Source: Bradyrhizobium sp. sGM-13 (GTDB lineage: Bacteria; Pseudomonadota; Alphaproteobacteria; Rhizobiales; Xanthobacteraceae). From it: a stretch of 64,000 nucleotides of DNA. The position numbers were made by a program, and so were the translations under genes. The stretch spans positions 400,401-464,400 of the forward strand of contig NZ_JAGWDK010000002.1 of NCBI RefSeq assembly GCF_018398875.1, in the 5' to 3' direction. This document shows positions 1 through 8,294 of the stretch, piece after piece; positions within the stretch are counted from its first letter, which is position 1, and each line of letters opens with the position of its first letter. Below the pieces are notes generated by a model. The model was not told the origin of the DNA and ran no database searches. It worked only from the letters and a program-made list of their open reading frames with translations.

Positions 1-116
1 AGCAACAGTCTCAAAATCCGGACAGCGCCTACCAGGTTCTGGGCGCTGGCCAAATGACGGCGGATGAGGCCAGGCAGGTGATAGCCGAGCGCCGTCGCGT
101 CTCCGGACGGCGATGA
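1..116 (+). CDS. 3' end of an unidentified gene (cut by window edge)
   Basis: An open frame enters from the left edge and ends at TGA 114-116, giving 37 codons of a hydrophilic C-terminus rich in Gln, Ala and Arg (ending RRRVSGRR). The composition looks like real coding sequence, but the piece is too short for a family call. It could equally be chance. Confidence 0.3.
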   Translation, partial: QQSQNPDSAYQVLGAGQMTADEARQVIAERRRVSGRR

Positions 117-343
117 GGCGCGAAAGATGTTCACTACGTTCGGGACGCAGGGCAATCTCGTTTGGCGAGGCACACAAAGCGCGTATCCAGGCGAGGGTGC
201 CGGTGCGCGGTTGACGAGCCTTCGTTAGCTGTCTTGTGTGGGGCTTTGCTTCGACTGCAAAGTTAAACCCGATCTGATCATGCGCCCTGCGGTCAGCGTA
301 GGTGTCGAGCCGGCATTAGCGACGGCCGGCCGGCTCACTGCGG
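117..343. other. Intergenic stretch with an 8-bp inverted repeat
   Basis: No gene seen. GAGCCGGC at 307-314 and GCCGGCTC at 329-336 form an 8-bp inverted repeat with a 14-base loop just past the stop of the metallo-hydrolase gene on the minus strand. It has no T-run, so a terminator role is only possible. Confidence 0.3.
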
Positions 344-1264
344 CTACACGATCGGAATAAATGCAAATCCCTGCTTTTCCGCAACTATTCTACCAATGCC
401 TGGTCGATCAAGGTGAGCGCCAGCCAGCCATGTATGCGTGTGCGCGGTGTCTTTGAGCAACTTGATCCGACTAGCTCTCGCCGTGGCTTCGTCATCGTCG
501 TAGGCCCAGGTAAGCTCGGGACAGGAAAACTGTGCAGCGGGAACGTGGATAAGGTCGCCGCAGAATAGGACATCGTCCTCGTCAGTGTTGAGGAGATAAC
601 CCATATGGCCTCGAGCATGCCCAGGTATCGCTACTGCCAGTAAATGATCGGCCAGCCGGTCTCCTCCGTTAATTGGGACAAGAATTGGACGAAACTGCTC
701 TAGCTCTGGCTCGGCAAGAAACTCCTCAACGGCGTCTTGCGCTATCACAATCTTCCTCAGGCCGTTAAATGCCCGTCGACCGTCAGGCATTAGGAGACCA
801 TTGATGTGGTCGCCATGGGCATGAGTGAGGGCGATCATAGTGATCGATGACGTGTCGATGCCTGCCTCCGCCATCACCTCCACGAGGTGACCCATGGACG
901 GATCCCAACTCCCGCCAGCTCCACAATCAATCAAGACGCGGTCCATGCCAGAGCGGTCAAATAGGAAGCAGTTGACCGGCAATCGAACTAGCGAATCGTT
1001 CCGCTGAGGCGATTCGGTCTGCCTGCATATTTTGTTGTTAGGATGCTTGAGGGATTCGGCGGGCAGGTCGACATATCCATCAGAGAGTGACCAGATCCTC
1101 CATGATCCCGAAGCGCAGCCCAAGGTGTTGGCGCTTTGTGAGAGAACTTCCACGGACAACCTGCCAAGCGTGTGATTCACTTTTAAAAACGGCACCGAAG
1201 CCGTCAAGCTTTCGAAGTCATCACTTTCTGAGCGATCTTCCAGGTTCCGTTGACCTTTAGGCAT
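344..1264 (-). CDS. MBL-fold metallo-hydrolase
   Basis: This 306-residue protein belongs to the metallo-beta-lactamase superfamily. The zinc-binding signature THAHGDH lies at residues 147-153, a further histidine pair at 216 and 220 (GHARGH), a bridging aspartate near 237 (GDLIH) and a C-terminal histidine near 286. The first 80 residues are not part of the core fold. The family includes lactonases, esterases and glyoxalase-II-type enzymes; the substrate cannot be told. The ATG at 1264 lies inside the end of the upstream gene (61-bp overlap) with no clear ribosome site, so a later start is possible. The two genes probably form one minus-strand transcript opposite a divergent LysR gene, which may control them. 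Confidence 0.8.
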   Translation of the reverse strand: MPKGQRNLEDRSESDDFESLTASVPFLKVNHTLGRLSVEVLSQSANTLGCASGSWRIWSLSDGYVDLPAESLKHPNNKICRQTESPQRNDSLVRLPVNCFLFDRSGMDRVLIDCGAGGSWDPSMGHLVEVMAEAGIDTSSITMIALTHAHGDHINGLLMPDGRRAFNGLRKIVIAQDAVEEFLAEPELEQFRPILVPINGGDRLADHLLAVAIPGHARGHMGYLLNTDEDDVLFCGDLIHVPAAQFSCPELTWAYDDDEATARASRIKLLKDTAHTHTWLAGAHLDRPGIGRIVAEKQGFAFIPIV

Positions 1265-1731
1265 GACAACATGTCGGTGAAGTAACGTGGCGGAATCTGC
1301 AATTTCAACTTCACGAGTGCGAGCTCTCCTTCAACATCTATCGATAGGATCTGATCGTGGCGCTCCAAACCCTGTTGTTTCGGAGCTTTCAGGTTCCGGA
1401 CGGCTGCTAGCCACGTCGCAATGGGCGTCACGCTCACATTGCCATCGTCGCCGACCTTGGTCACGGAACTGGATGGGTGAAATATCGTAGCAAATTTATC
1501 TGCATCCATTTCATACGCCCCGTCGAAATAGGTCTGCGCTAGAGCGCGCAAGGCACGAGCATCGGTATCCATAAGGTTGTTATCCATGAGGTTGTTATTT
1601 GGAACGGTAGGAGACTGCGCATGGCTGATCGACCGATCTCCAAGCATCAAACCGGGAGCGCTGACGAGGGTGGCTCCAAAAGCTGCGCTGGCAGATCGGC
1701 TCAAAAATGCTCGTCGATCCATTTTGAACAT
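1204..1731 (-). CDS. Tat-exported NTF2-like (lumazine-binding type) protein
   Basis: A 175-residue protein begins with a twin-arginine signal (RRAFLS at residues 5-10, then a hydrophobic stretch and an Ala-rich region), so export by Tat to the periplasm is likely. The mature part, about residues 55-175, reads as a single NTF2/SnoaL-like alpha-beta barrel domain of the kind often annotated as putative lumazine-binding. Such domains serve as ligand pockets or small catalytic folds, and no specific reaction can be assigned. Residues 47-55 contain a short tandem repeat (NNNLMDNNLMD). It overlaps the metallo-hydrolase gene downstream and is divergent from the LysR gene at 1975. Confidence 0.7.
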   Translation of the reverse strand: MFKMDRRAFLSRSASAAFGATLVSAPGLMLGDRSISHAQSPTVPNNNLMDNNLMDTDARALRALAQTYFDGAYEMDADKFATIFHPSSSVTKVGDDGNVSVTPIATWLAAVRNLKAPKQQGLERHDQILSIDVEGELALVKLKLQIPPRYFTDMLSCLKVNGTWKIAQKVMTSKA

Positions 1732-1964
1732 TCTGCTCTCCTAAAAGCCCGTTAGTCTAAGTTGCGTTCTTCAGATGAAGACTGAGATCGCCGGCTACAG
1801 GCGCTCAAGTTGTTACAGCGAAACTCTCAGGCCCAGTTACCTGCGCCGAACGTCAAGCCGGCCACAAAGGTGCGGAAAGTTGCCGCTTCTCGTCGTTGGC
1901 CAAAACTAGGACAAAGTGGTTTATGAAACTAGTCGTGTTGCATAGCATGGGATTATGAGCGATA

Positions 1965-1979
1965 TTCATGAATCATGAA
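1965..1979. promoter_or_regulatory. 15-bp palindrome over the LysR start codon
   Basis: TTCATGA-A-TCATGAA is a perfect 7+1+7 palindrome that includes the ATG at 1975 of the LysR gene. Its place suggests an autoregulatory binding site; this is inference from position and symmetry only. Confidence 0.4.
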
Positions 1980-2862
1980 GCACGAACTGAACGACCTCGC
2001 TACGTTTGCAACCGTCGCCAGTGAACGAAGCTTTACGCGGGCCGCGGCAAAGATTGGTGTATCTCAGTCTGCCCTGAGCCACACGATTCGGGGACTTGAG
2101 CAACGGCTCGGGTTGCAGCTTCTTGCTCGGACGACCAAGAGCGTCGCGCCAACCGCTGCAGGGGCTGCTCTTCTGAAAGAATTGGCTCCGGCACTCGACC
2201 AAATTACGCGTGCTATCAACAATGCCCGAAGCGTTCGGCACCGACCTGCCGGACGCCTTCGAATTGTAATGTCCCGGTCGGCTGCTGTGATGGTATTGTT
2301 ACCCCGGCTCACGGCATTCGCCGAGGCCTACCCCGACATCGTCCTTGACGTTGTTACTGTCACTGGCCCTGTAGACCTCGTTGCGGGCGAGTTCGATGCC
2401 GGTATTCAACTCGGCGAGTATATTCAAAAGGACATGATCGCGGTGCGGGTCACGAAGGAGCTGCGATTGGCGGTGGTCGGATCGCCTGGTTATTTTGCAT
2501 CACGAAACATTCCTCGGAAGCCAAAGGATCTAAACGATCATCGATGCATAGGTTTGCGTCTTCCGGGCGGTCCATATCGGTGGGAGTTCGAGCAAGGCCG
2601 AAAGACGGTTACGATCGGCGTGAACGGCCCACTCATAATCGATGATACCCACCTGGTAATTCAGGCGGCACTCGCTGGCGCCGGCCTAGGACTCGCATAT
2701 GAAGAGCAAGTCGCAGAGTATCTCGCGAAGCGGCGCCTTATTCGTGTGTTAGAGGACTGGACGCCGCCAATTCCCGGCTTCTTCATGTATTACCCCAGCC
2801 GTCACCATCAGCCGGCTGCGCTGTCTGCATTAACGAACGCGCTGCGGCTTTCTCAACAATAG
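1975..2862 (+). CDS. LysR-family transcriptional regulator
   Basis: A standard-length LysR protein (295 residues). The N-terminal winged helix-turn-helix spans about residues 5-62 (AAAKIGVSQSALSHTIRGLE is the recognition region) and the periplasmic-binding-like effector domain covers about 90-290. The sequence GPVDLVAGEFDAGIQLGEY near residues 128-146 is typical of the LysR subgroup that controls short divergent oxidoreductase or hydrolase genes. It is transcribed away from the NTF2-like and metallo-hydrolase genes, the classic arrangement for a LysR activator and its target. It ends close to a convergent second LysR gene. Confidence 0.92.
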   Translation: MKHELNDLATFATVASERSFTRAAAKIGVSQSALSHTIRGLEQRLGLQLLARTTKSVAPTAAGAALLKELAPALDQITRAINNARSVRHRPAGRLRIVMSRSAAVMVLLPRLTAFAEAYPDIVLDVVTVTGPVDLVAGEFDAGIQLGEYIQKDMIAVRVTKELRLAVVGSPGYFASRNIPRKPKDLNDHRCIGLRLPGGPYRWEFEQGRKTVTIGVNGPLIIDDTHLVIQAALAGAGLGLAYEEQVAEYLAKRRLIRVLEDWTPPIPGFFMYYPSRHHQPAALSALTNALRLSQQ

Positions 2863-2898
2863 CTGGCAGTGAGACTTTAAGTTTTTCAAGAAGGCTGT

Positions 2899-2927
2899 GT
2901 GTGCACGATGTGTGCACCGGGAGATCA
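2899..2927 (+). repeat. Dispersed repeat, copy 1 (GTGCAC-N5-GTGCAC)
   Basis: The core GTGCACGATGTGTGCACC followed by GGGAGATCA recurs with few changes at 55316-55344 and 60970-60995. A second match, AGTTTTTCAA just upstream, is shared with the 55.3-kb copy. Here it lies between two convergent LysR genes. It is non-coding as far as can be seen. Confidence 0.6.
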
Positions 2928-2976
2928 AAGAAAATCCTAGGACGAACGTTCTGAGCAGCCTCAGGCCCGGCAACGC

Positions 2977-3876
2977 TCAAGATACATCTCGGTCCAGCGA
3001 GCGGCTCGCTTGCCGGACTTCATTCAAAAATGCCTTGGCAAGGCGTGATAACGGCTCCGCCTCAGACCACAGCATATAGGCAATAGCGACCGTCTTGGGC
3101 GTGAAAGGCCGAACGATCAGGCCTTGGCCGCCGCTCTGGCGCGGTGAAAACGGATCGACGACCGCCGCGCCCACGCCAGCGGAAGCGAGCACGCAGGCCG
3201 TATTGCAGTATCGCACCTCGACGCTTGGCTGGAACGGCGCGCCGGCTTGCGCAAAGCTCTCGCGCACGGCCTCGCCCAATCGCGTGCCGCGCTCCAGCCC
3301 GATGAAGGGCAAGCCGACAAGATCGGACGCGGAAATGACCGGTCGTTCGGCCAGCGGATGGTTCGGCGGCAGGACGCAGACCATTTCGCCGGTATGAACC
3401 ACCTCATGTGCAATGCCGGGATGATGCGACAGTCCGAGCGCGAAGCCGAGCTCTGCAACCCTGCTCGACACGCCGTCGATGATTCCCTCGTAGCGCCTTA
3501 CATCGAAGAAGACGCGCGTCTGCTGACGGCGGCGCAGGAAATCCGACAAAGCGCGCGGAATGATGCTGTAGGCCAGCGGCGGCGTCGCCACGATGGACAG
3601 AAGTCCCGAGCGGGACTCCCTCAAGTCGCGCACGCGATTTTCGAGTTTGGCGTGGAGCGCAAAGATCGCTTCACTTTCCTTGTAGAGCGCCATCGCCTCT
3701 GATGTCGGGAACAGTCGGTTGTTGACACGCTCGAATAGCGCGAAGCCCGCCTGCGCCTCCATCGTCTTCAGCGCGTTGCTGATCGCCGGTTGCGACAGCG
3801 CCAGTTCGTCGGCCGCCGCGACCGTGGTCCGATGACGGATAACCGCACGCAGGATCTCCAATTGGCGCAGGTTCAT
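2977..3876 (-). CDS. LysR-family transcriptional regulator of the hydantoin/imide block
   Basis: The ATG at 3876 gives a 299-residue LysR protein beginning MNLRQLEILRAVIRH, matching the family's usual N-terminus; the open frame extends 26 codons further upstream, but those have no family match. The winged HTH occupies about residues 2-60 and the effector-binding domain about 90-290. It is divergent from the carbamoylase and polar-amino-acid-type transporter operon starting at 4026, so it probably regulates that operon. A LysR-type inverted repeat with T-N11-A lies directly before its start codon. The GRVAELGFALGLS-type effector domain resembles regulators of amino-acid and opine transport genes. 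Confidence 0.9.
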   Translation of the reverse strand: MNLRQLEILRAVIRHRTTVAAADELALSQPAISNALKTMEAQAGFALFERVNNRLFPTSEAMALYKESEAIFALHAKLENRVRDLRESRSGLLSIVATPPLAYSIIPRALSDFLRRRQQTRVFFDVRRYEGIIDGVSSRVAELGFALGLSHHPGIAHEVVHTGEMVCVLPPNHPLAERPVISASDLVGLPFIGLERGTRLGEAVRESFAQAGAPFQPSVEVRYCNTACVLASAGVGAAVVDPFSPRQSGGQGLIVRPFTPKTVAIAYMLWSEAEPLSRLAKAFLNEVRQASRSLDRDVS

Positions 3877-3891
3877 ATAACTACCGGTTAT
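3877..3891. promoter_or_regulatory. Putative LysR box (T-N11-A)
   Basis: ATAAC-TACCG-GTTAT is an inverted repeat with the T-N11-A spacing known for LysR regulators. It sits immediately upstream of the LysR start codon (3876) and in the divergent region before the carbamoylase gene, so it could serve autoregulation. No binding data can be inferred beyond the pattern. Confidence 0.45.
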
Positions 3892-4025
3892 TGTCTCGCT
3901 GAAAATATCATAGCACGAGTGATTGCGTTTAGGGCTGCGCTTCCGCGTAATCATCCCTGCATCGGAGCGCTATCGGAGCGGGATCATCCGCCTCTTGAGT
4001 AAGCAGTCCGCTCAGTTTGGAGGCA

Positions 4026-5024
4026 ATGTTGGTTCGAGTTCTCCGCGGCGCCGCCGCCCAGATGGGGCCGACGCAAAAAACGGATTCGCGAGAGCATACG
4101 CTCGGCCGGATGTTGGCGTTGCTGGAGGAGGCGGCCGCGCACGGCGCAACACTGGTTGTTTTTCCCGAACTGGCGTTCACGACTTTTTTCCCGCGATGGC
4201 TCATCGAAGGCGACGCACTCGATGATTACTTCGAACGCGGTATGCCGAATCCGGCCGTGCAGCCCTTGTTCGATCACGCCCGGGTGCTCGGCATCGGCTT
4301 CTACGTCGGTTACGCCGAACTGACGTCGGACGGTCGGCGCTTCAACTGTTCGATCCTGGTCGATAGCGACGGCGAGATTCTCGGCCGCTATCGCAAAGTG
4401 CATTTGCCGGGTTCGGTCGAGCCGCGCGCCGGCGCATCCCACCAGCAGCTCGAAAAGCGCTATTTCGAATATGGCGATCTGGGCTTTCCTGCCTTCAGGG
4501 CGGGACCGAACTGGCGCCACGCAATCATGGGCATGATGATCTGCAATGATCGCCGCTGGCCGGAAGCCTGGCGCGTGCTGGGCCTGCAGGGCGTCGAACT
4601 GGTTTGCGTCGGCTACAACTCCGCGGCTTACGATCCAAATGGCGGCGTCTCTGAAGACGCGGCGCTGCGCACCTTCCATTCCCAGCTCGTGACTCAGGCC
4701 AACGCCTACATGAACGCCACCTGGGCGATCGCGGTCGCCAAGGCGGGAAACGAGGATGGCTCCGGACTGATCGGGGGCTCCTGCATCGTGGATCCCAATG
4801 GCCGGATCGTCGCCGAAGCGCAAACGCTCGCAGACGAAATTGTCGTAGCGGACCTCGACCTCGATCTCTGCCGCCAGGGCAAGGACAAGATGTTCAATTT
4901 CGCCGCGCACCGGCGGCCCCAGCAATACACAGCGATCACAGAGCGTGCCGGCGTTATCGAACCGGCCGCATTCGATGCGACTAAACATCAAGCAGCCAGT
5001 CGTGGCGCGGGCCAAAGGAGCTGA
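4026..5024 (+). CDS. N-carbamoyl-D-amino-acid hydrolase (copy 1)
   Basis: A nitrilase-superfamily amidohydrolase (332 residues) that hydrolyses N-carbamoyl-D-amino acids to D-amino acid, CO2 and ammonia. The Glu-Lys-Cys catalytic triad is visible: E48 in VVFPELAFTTFFPRW, K124 in RYRKVHLPG and C173 in MMICNDRRWPEAW. The match to the well-studied Agrobacterium enzyme is strong across the whole length, including LEKRYFEYGDLGFP. An in-frame TTG at 4017 would add three residues, but ATG 4026 aligns with the family. A GGAGG lies only two bases before it, so TTG 4029 is also possible. It is the first gene of an operon with a polar-amino-acid-type ABC transporter, suggesting uptake of the carbamoyl compound or its precursor. 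Confidence 0.9.
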   Translation: MLVRVLRGAAAQMGPTQKTDSREHTLGRMLALLEEAAAHGATLVVFPELAFTTFFPRWLIEGDALDDYFERGMPNPAVQPLFDHARVLGIGFYVGYAELTSDGRRFNCSILVDSDGEILGRYRKVHLPGSVEPRAGASHQQLEKRYFEYGDLGFPAFRAGPNWRHAIMGMMICNDRRWPEAWRVLGLQGVELVCVGYNSAAYDPNGGVSEDAALRTFHSQLVTQANAYMNATWAIAVAKAGNEDGSGLIGGSCIVDPNGRIVAEAQTLADEIVVADLDLDLCRQGKDKMFNFAAHRRPQQYTAITERAGVIEPAAFDATKHQAASRGAGQRS

Positions 5025-5025
5025 T

Positions 5026-5850
5026 ATGACACATCTCTCATTGTTTCTTGGGTTCGCCGCGCTCCTCGCCATTAGATCTGCACAAGCTGCCGAACTGCCG
5101 GAATCGATCAAGCAGGCGGGCACGTTGCGGTTGACGGTCAATTCGACCTACGCCCCCATGGAATATCGTGATCCCACGACAAATCAGCTCGTCGGGCTCG
5201 ACATCGATCTCGCCAACGAAATCGCGAAGCGGCTGGGCGTGAAGATCGTCTGGAGCGAAACGCCGTTCGCCGAGCTTATTCCCTCATTGCAAACCAAGCG
5301 CGCCGATTTCATCATCAGCGGCATTTCGGACCGCAGCTCGCGGCGTGAGACCGCCGATTTCATCGACTATCTCGCGACGGGCCCGCAGTTCTTCGTCCTG
5401 ACGGAGAATGCGGCGAAGTCCCCCATCGATCTCTGCGGCAAGAAGGTTGGAACGACACGCAGCACCAGCTTCCCGGTCGAGATCGAGAAATGGAGCAAGC
5501 AGAATTGCGAGGCGAATGGCAAGCCCGCCGTGCAATATGTTCCGGGTGAGAACAGCATCGATGTCCGCAACCAGCTCAAGCAGGGCCGCATCGATGCCGC
5601 GGTGCAAGGCACCGAGACGCTGCCCTACGCCCAGCAGCAGGAGGCGGGGAAGTACCGTGTCATCGGAGAGCCGTTCGCCACCGGCTATCAGGGCATCATG
5701 TTCCGGAAAGACGACGTGGCGCTCCGCGAGGTGGTGACGCAACACCTCGCAGCTATGATCGCTGACGGCTCCTACAAGGCCATTCTCGACAAGTACGGAT
5801 TGGGCGCGAACGCGGTGGCCCAACCGATGATGAATGCGTCCACGCAATGA
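5026..5850 (+). CDS. ABC transporter substrate-binding protein, polar amino acid type (copy 1)
   Basis: A periplasmic binding protein of the SBP_bac_3 family, 274 residues from ATG 5026, with AAAGGAG five bases upstream. A Sec signal peptide covers about residues 1-22 (ending RSAQA). The mature start AELPESIKQAGTLRLTVNS and the stretch PMEYRDPTTNQLVGLDIDLA are diagnostic for this family of amino-acid binders. The gene starts one base after the carbamoylase stop and overlaps the permease (ATGA). A second binding protein of the same family follows at 7479; the two are clearly paralogous (GRIDAAVQGxETLPY occurs in both), so one permease may serve two receptors. Confidence 0.9.
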   Translation: MTHLSLFLGFAALLAIRSAQAAELPESIKQAGTLRLTVNSTYAPMEYRDPTTNQLVGLDIDLANEIAKRLGVKIVWSETPFAELIPSLQTKRADFIISGISDRSSRRETADFIDYLATGPQFFVLTENAAKSPIDLCGKKVGTTRSTSFPVEIEKWSKQNCEANGKPAVQYVPGENSIDVRNQLKQGRIDAAVQGTETLPYAQQQEAGKYRVIGEPFATGYQGIMFRKDDVALREVVTQHLAAMIADGSYKAILDKYGLGANAVAQPMMNASTQ

Positions 5851-6704
5851 GAGCAGCGCCCACGCTAGCGGAGGGTTTTCCCGATATTTCGGGGATGACG
5901 ATCGCGCGTCAGGTTCATTGGCAGCGATGGCTCGCTGCGGCAGCGATTCTCGTCGTACTGGCTGCGATCGGTCGAGCCTTCGTCAACGGCCAGATCGAAT
6001 GGACCTATGTCAGCCGCTTCCTGACTGCGAAGGTGATCCTTGAAGGAATCACCAACACCATGGTGATGGCGGTGCTTGCGATGGCGCTCGGCGTCGTCTT
6101 GGGTGTCGTCGTCGCAATCATGAGGCTCTCGTCCAATCCGGTTCTGGCGTCCGTCGCCGCCGGCTATACGTGGCTGTTCCGCGGCACGCCGCTGATCCTG
6201 CAGCTATTGTTGTGGTTCAACCTCGCGCTGGTGTTTCCGACGATCGGGATTCCGGGCCTTTGGTCGGCCCGGGCGGTGGATGTCATGACGCCGTTTCTAT
6301 CAGCGCTACTCGGCCTCGGCATCAATCAGGGCGCCTACACGTCCGAGGTGATGCGGGCGGGCATACTGTCGGTCGACGTCGGACAATATGAGGCCGCCCA
6401 GGCGGTCGGCATGGGACGGCTGCGCGCGCTGCGCCGGATCATCCTGCCGCAGGCGATGCGGGTCGTAATCCCTCCGCTCGGCAACGAATTTATCGGCATG
6501 GTGAAGGCCACGTCGCTGGCAAGCGTCATTCAGTATCCGGAGGTGCTGCACAACGCTGAGAATATCTACTACGCGAATTCACGCGTAATCGAACTCCTGA
6601 TCGTCGCCGGCTCCTGGTATCTGCTCGTGGTGTCGATCTTGACGCCGCTGCAAATGCTTCTCGAGCGACGTTTCGCGCGTGGCACGTTGCAGATCACCCG
6701 ATGA
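5847..6704 (+). CDS. ABC transporter permease, polar amino acid type
   Basis: An inner-membrane permease of the HisMQ/GlnP family, 285 residues, with hydrophobic segments at about 30-50, 65-95, 105-135 and two near the C-terminus. The conserved EAA loop is present as [24 protein letters not shown], the contact site for the ATPase. It starts within ATGA of the binding-protein stop and ends in ATGA with the ATPase, so all three are translationally coupled. The N-terminal 16 residues are poorly conserved and a start at 5895 (MTIARQ) is possible. Only one permease gene is present, so it probably acts as a homodimer. Confidence 0.9.
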   Translation: MRAAPTLAEGFPDISGMTIARQVHWQRWLAAAAILVVLAAIGRAFVNGQIEWTYVSRFLTAKVILEGITNTMVMAVLAMALGVVLGVVVAIMRLSSNPVLASVAAGYTWLFRGTPLILQLLLWFNLALVFPTIGIPGLWSARAVDVMTPFLSALLGLGINQGAYTSEVMRAGILSVDVGQYEAAQAVGMGRLRALRRIILPQAMRVVIPPLGNEFIGMVKATSLASVIQYPEVLHNAENIYYANSRVIELLIVAGSWYLLVVSILTPLQMLLERRFARGTLQITR

Positions 6705-7465
6705 CCCAGCCCCTCGTTGCTATCCGTTCGGTCGGCAAGAATTTCGGGGAGTTTCGGGCCCTGAATCGTATCTCGCTGGACGTCTGGGCAGGCGAGGTGC
6801 TTTGCCTGATCGGGGCGTCGGGATCAGGCAAGACAACGCTCCTGCGTTGCATCAATCAGCTTACGCCGATCGACAGCGGCGGCATCTGGCTGGATGGCGA
6901 GTTGTTGGGCGTAAGAGAAGAGGGTGGGCGATTGCATCGCCTCACCGACCGGCAGATCGCGCGCCAGCGCCTGAAGACCGGAATGGTGTTTCAGCGCTTC
7001 AACCTGTTCCCGCACAAGACCGCGCTTGAAAATATCACCGAAGGTCCGGTGCAGGTGCAGGGCCGTAGCCGCGAGGAGGCGCGGACGGAGGCGATGGAGC
7101 TTCTCGGCCGCGTCGGGCTAGCGGCGAAAGTTAATGCCTATCCCTCACAGCTTTCCGGCGGGCAGCAGCAGCGCGTGGCGATTGCCCGCGCGCTCGCCAT
7201 GAAGCCGATGCTGATGCTGTTCGACGAGCCGACGAGTGCACTCGATCCGGAGCTGGTCGGAGAGGTGCTCACCGTCATGAAGGAGCTTGCCCACAGCGGC
7301 ATGACGATGATGGTGGTGACGCACGAGCTCGGCTTCGCGCGAGAGGTAGCGGATACGGTCGTCTATATGGACCATGGCGTAATCGTGGAGTCCGGGCCTG
7401 CAGCGGAGGTTCTGGGCAAGCCCCGTGAAGTACGTACTCAATCTTTTCTTTCCGCGGTGATCTGA
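6701..7465 (+). CDS. ABC transporter ATP-binding protein, polar amino acid type
   Basis: A 254-residue ATPase of the GlnQ/HisP group that energises the adjacent permease. Walker A (GASGSGKTT) is at residues 38-46, the signature LSGGQQQ at 151-157, Walker B with the catalytic glutamate ([10 protein letters not shown]) at about 173-182, and the switch histidine in VVTHELGFA near 207. A ten-residue insertion after the Q-loop region ([16 protein letters not shown]) is seen in many members of this group. It overlaps the permease stop by four bases. The second binding protein follows 13 bases later. Confidence 0.93.
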   Translation: MTQPLVAIRSVGKNFGEFRALNRISLDVWAGEVLCLIGASGSGKTTLLRCINQLTPIDSGGIWLDGELLGVREEGGRLHRLTDRQIARQRLKTGMVFQRFNLFPHKTALENITEGPVQVQGRSREEARTEAMELLGRVGLAAKVNAYPSQLSGGQQQRVAIARALAMKPMLMLFDEPTSALDPELVGEVLTVMKELAHSGMTMMVVTHELGFAREVADTVVYMDHGVIVESGPAAEVLGKPREVRTQSFLSAVI

Positions 7466-7478
7466 TGGGGCAATTGTC

Positions 7479-8294
7479 ATGATGAAATGTTTTCTCGCTG
7501 CCGCGCTCGCTTGCGCCGCTATCACTTCAGCCATGGCGATCGAACTGCCTCCGGAAATTGCCAGGCAGGGCAGCATCAAGGTTGCCATCGTACCGAATTA
7601 TCCGCCGCTGGAATTCCGCGACCCCGCGACCAACACGCTGACTGGTTTCGACGTCGAGCTTGGCGAGGCGCTCGGCAAGAGGCTCGGCGTCAAGATCGAC
7701 TGGCAGCAAACCAGTTTCGACCAGATGATGCCTGCGATTTCGACGGGGAGGGTGGATGCGATCCTGTCCGGCATGACGGATATGGCTAGCCGGCAGGACA
7801 CGGCGACCTTTGTCGACTATCTCCGCAACGGGCCCCGGTTCTTCGTGCAGCAATCGCGCGCCGCCGAGTTCAAGGACACGATCGCGTTTTGCGGGAAGAA
7901 GGTCGGGGCCAGCCGGCGCACGTCCTTTCCGAAGCTGATCGCCACCTGGAGCGAAGCCAATTGCGGCGGCAACCCGATTCAATTCGTCGGCACCGAAGGA
8001 TCGGCCGACGCCCGGACCCAACTAAGGCAGGGACGGATCGACGCGGCCGTCCAGGGTGGCGAGACGCTACCCTACATGATGGAACTTGAGCCGGGTACCT
8101 ATGTCCCGATCGGCGACATCTTCGCCACCCAGTTCACCGGACTTGCGTTGGGCGTCAAGGAGAAGGTGTTGCAGCAAGCGGTCGTGGAGGCCCTAGACTC
8201 CTTGATCGCGGACGGCACCTACCGTGCTTTGCTTGCGAAGTGGAAATTGACCGACTACGGCGTAGAGAAGGCGACGATCAATGCTGGACAGTAA
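7479..8294 (+). CDS. ABC transporter substrate-binding protein, polar amino acid type (copy 2)
   Basis: A second SBP_bac_3 family receptor of 271 residues with a Sec signal peptide (MMKCFLAAALACAAITSAMA). The mature protein begins IELPPEIARQGSIKVAIVPN and is paralogous to the binding protein at 5026, sharing the PLEFRDPATNTLTGFDVELG and AAVQGGETLPYM regions. Its position after the ATPase suggests a second ligand specificity for the same membrane complex. The 3' end overlaps the start of the deacetylase-like gene by 14 bases, so uptake and hydrolysis are translationally linked. Confidence 0.9.
   Translation: MMKCFLAAALACAAITSAMAIELPPEIARQGSIKVAIVPNYPPLEFRDPATNTLTGFDVELGEALGKRLGVKIDWQQTSFDQMMPAISTGRVDAILSGMTDMASRQDTATFVDYLRNGPRFFVQQSRAAEFKDTIAFCGKKVGASRRTSFPKLIATWSEANCGGNPIQFVGTEGSADARTQLRQGRIDAAVQGGETLPYMMELEPGTYVPIGDIFATQFTGLALGVKEKVLQQAVVEALDSLIADGTYRALLAKWKLTDYGVEKATINAGQ

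Noticed and set aside
307..336. Inverted repeat as a terminator of the metallo-hydrolase gene
   Set aside because: Long loop and no T-run on the minus strand; recorded only as an inverted repeat.
3911..3928. Possible sigma-54 promoter (TAGCACGAGTGATTGCG) before the first carbamoylase
   Set aside because: The -24 doublet is AG and the spacing is eleven bases instead of ten, which sigma-54 does not tolerate.
3984..5141. 385-codon open frame on the minus strand
   Set aside because: Antisense to the carbamoylase, whose catalytic motifs are all intact on the plus strand.
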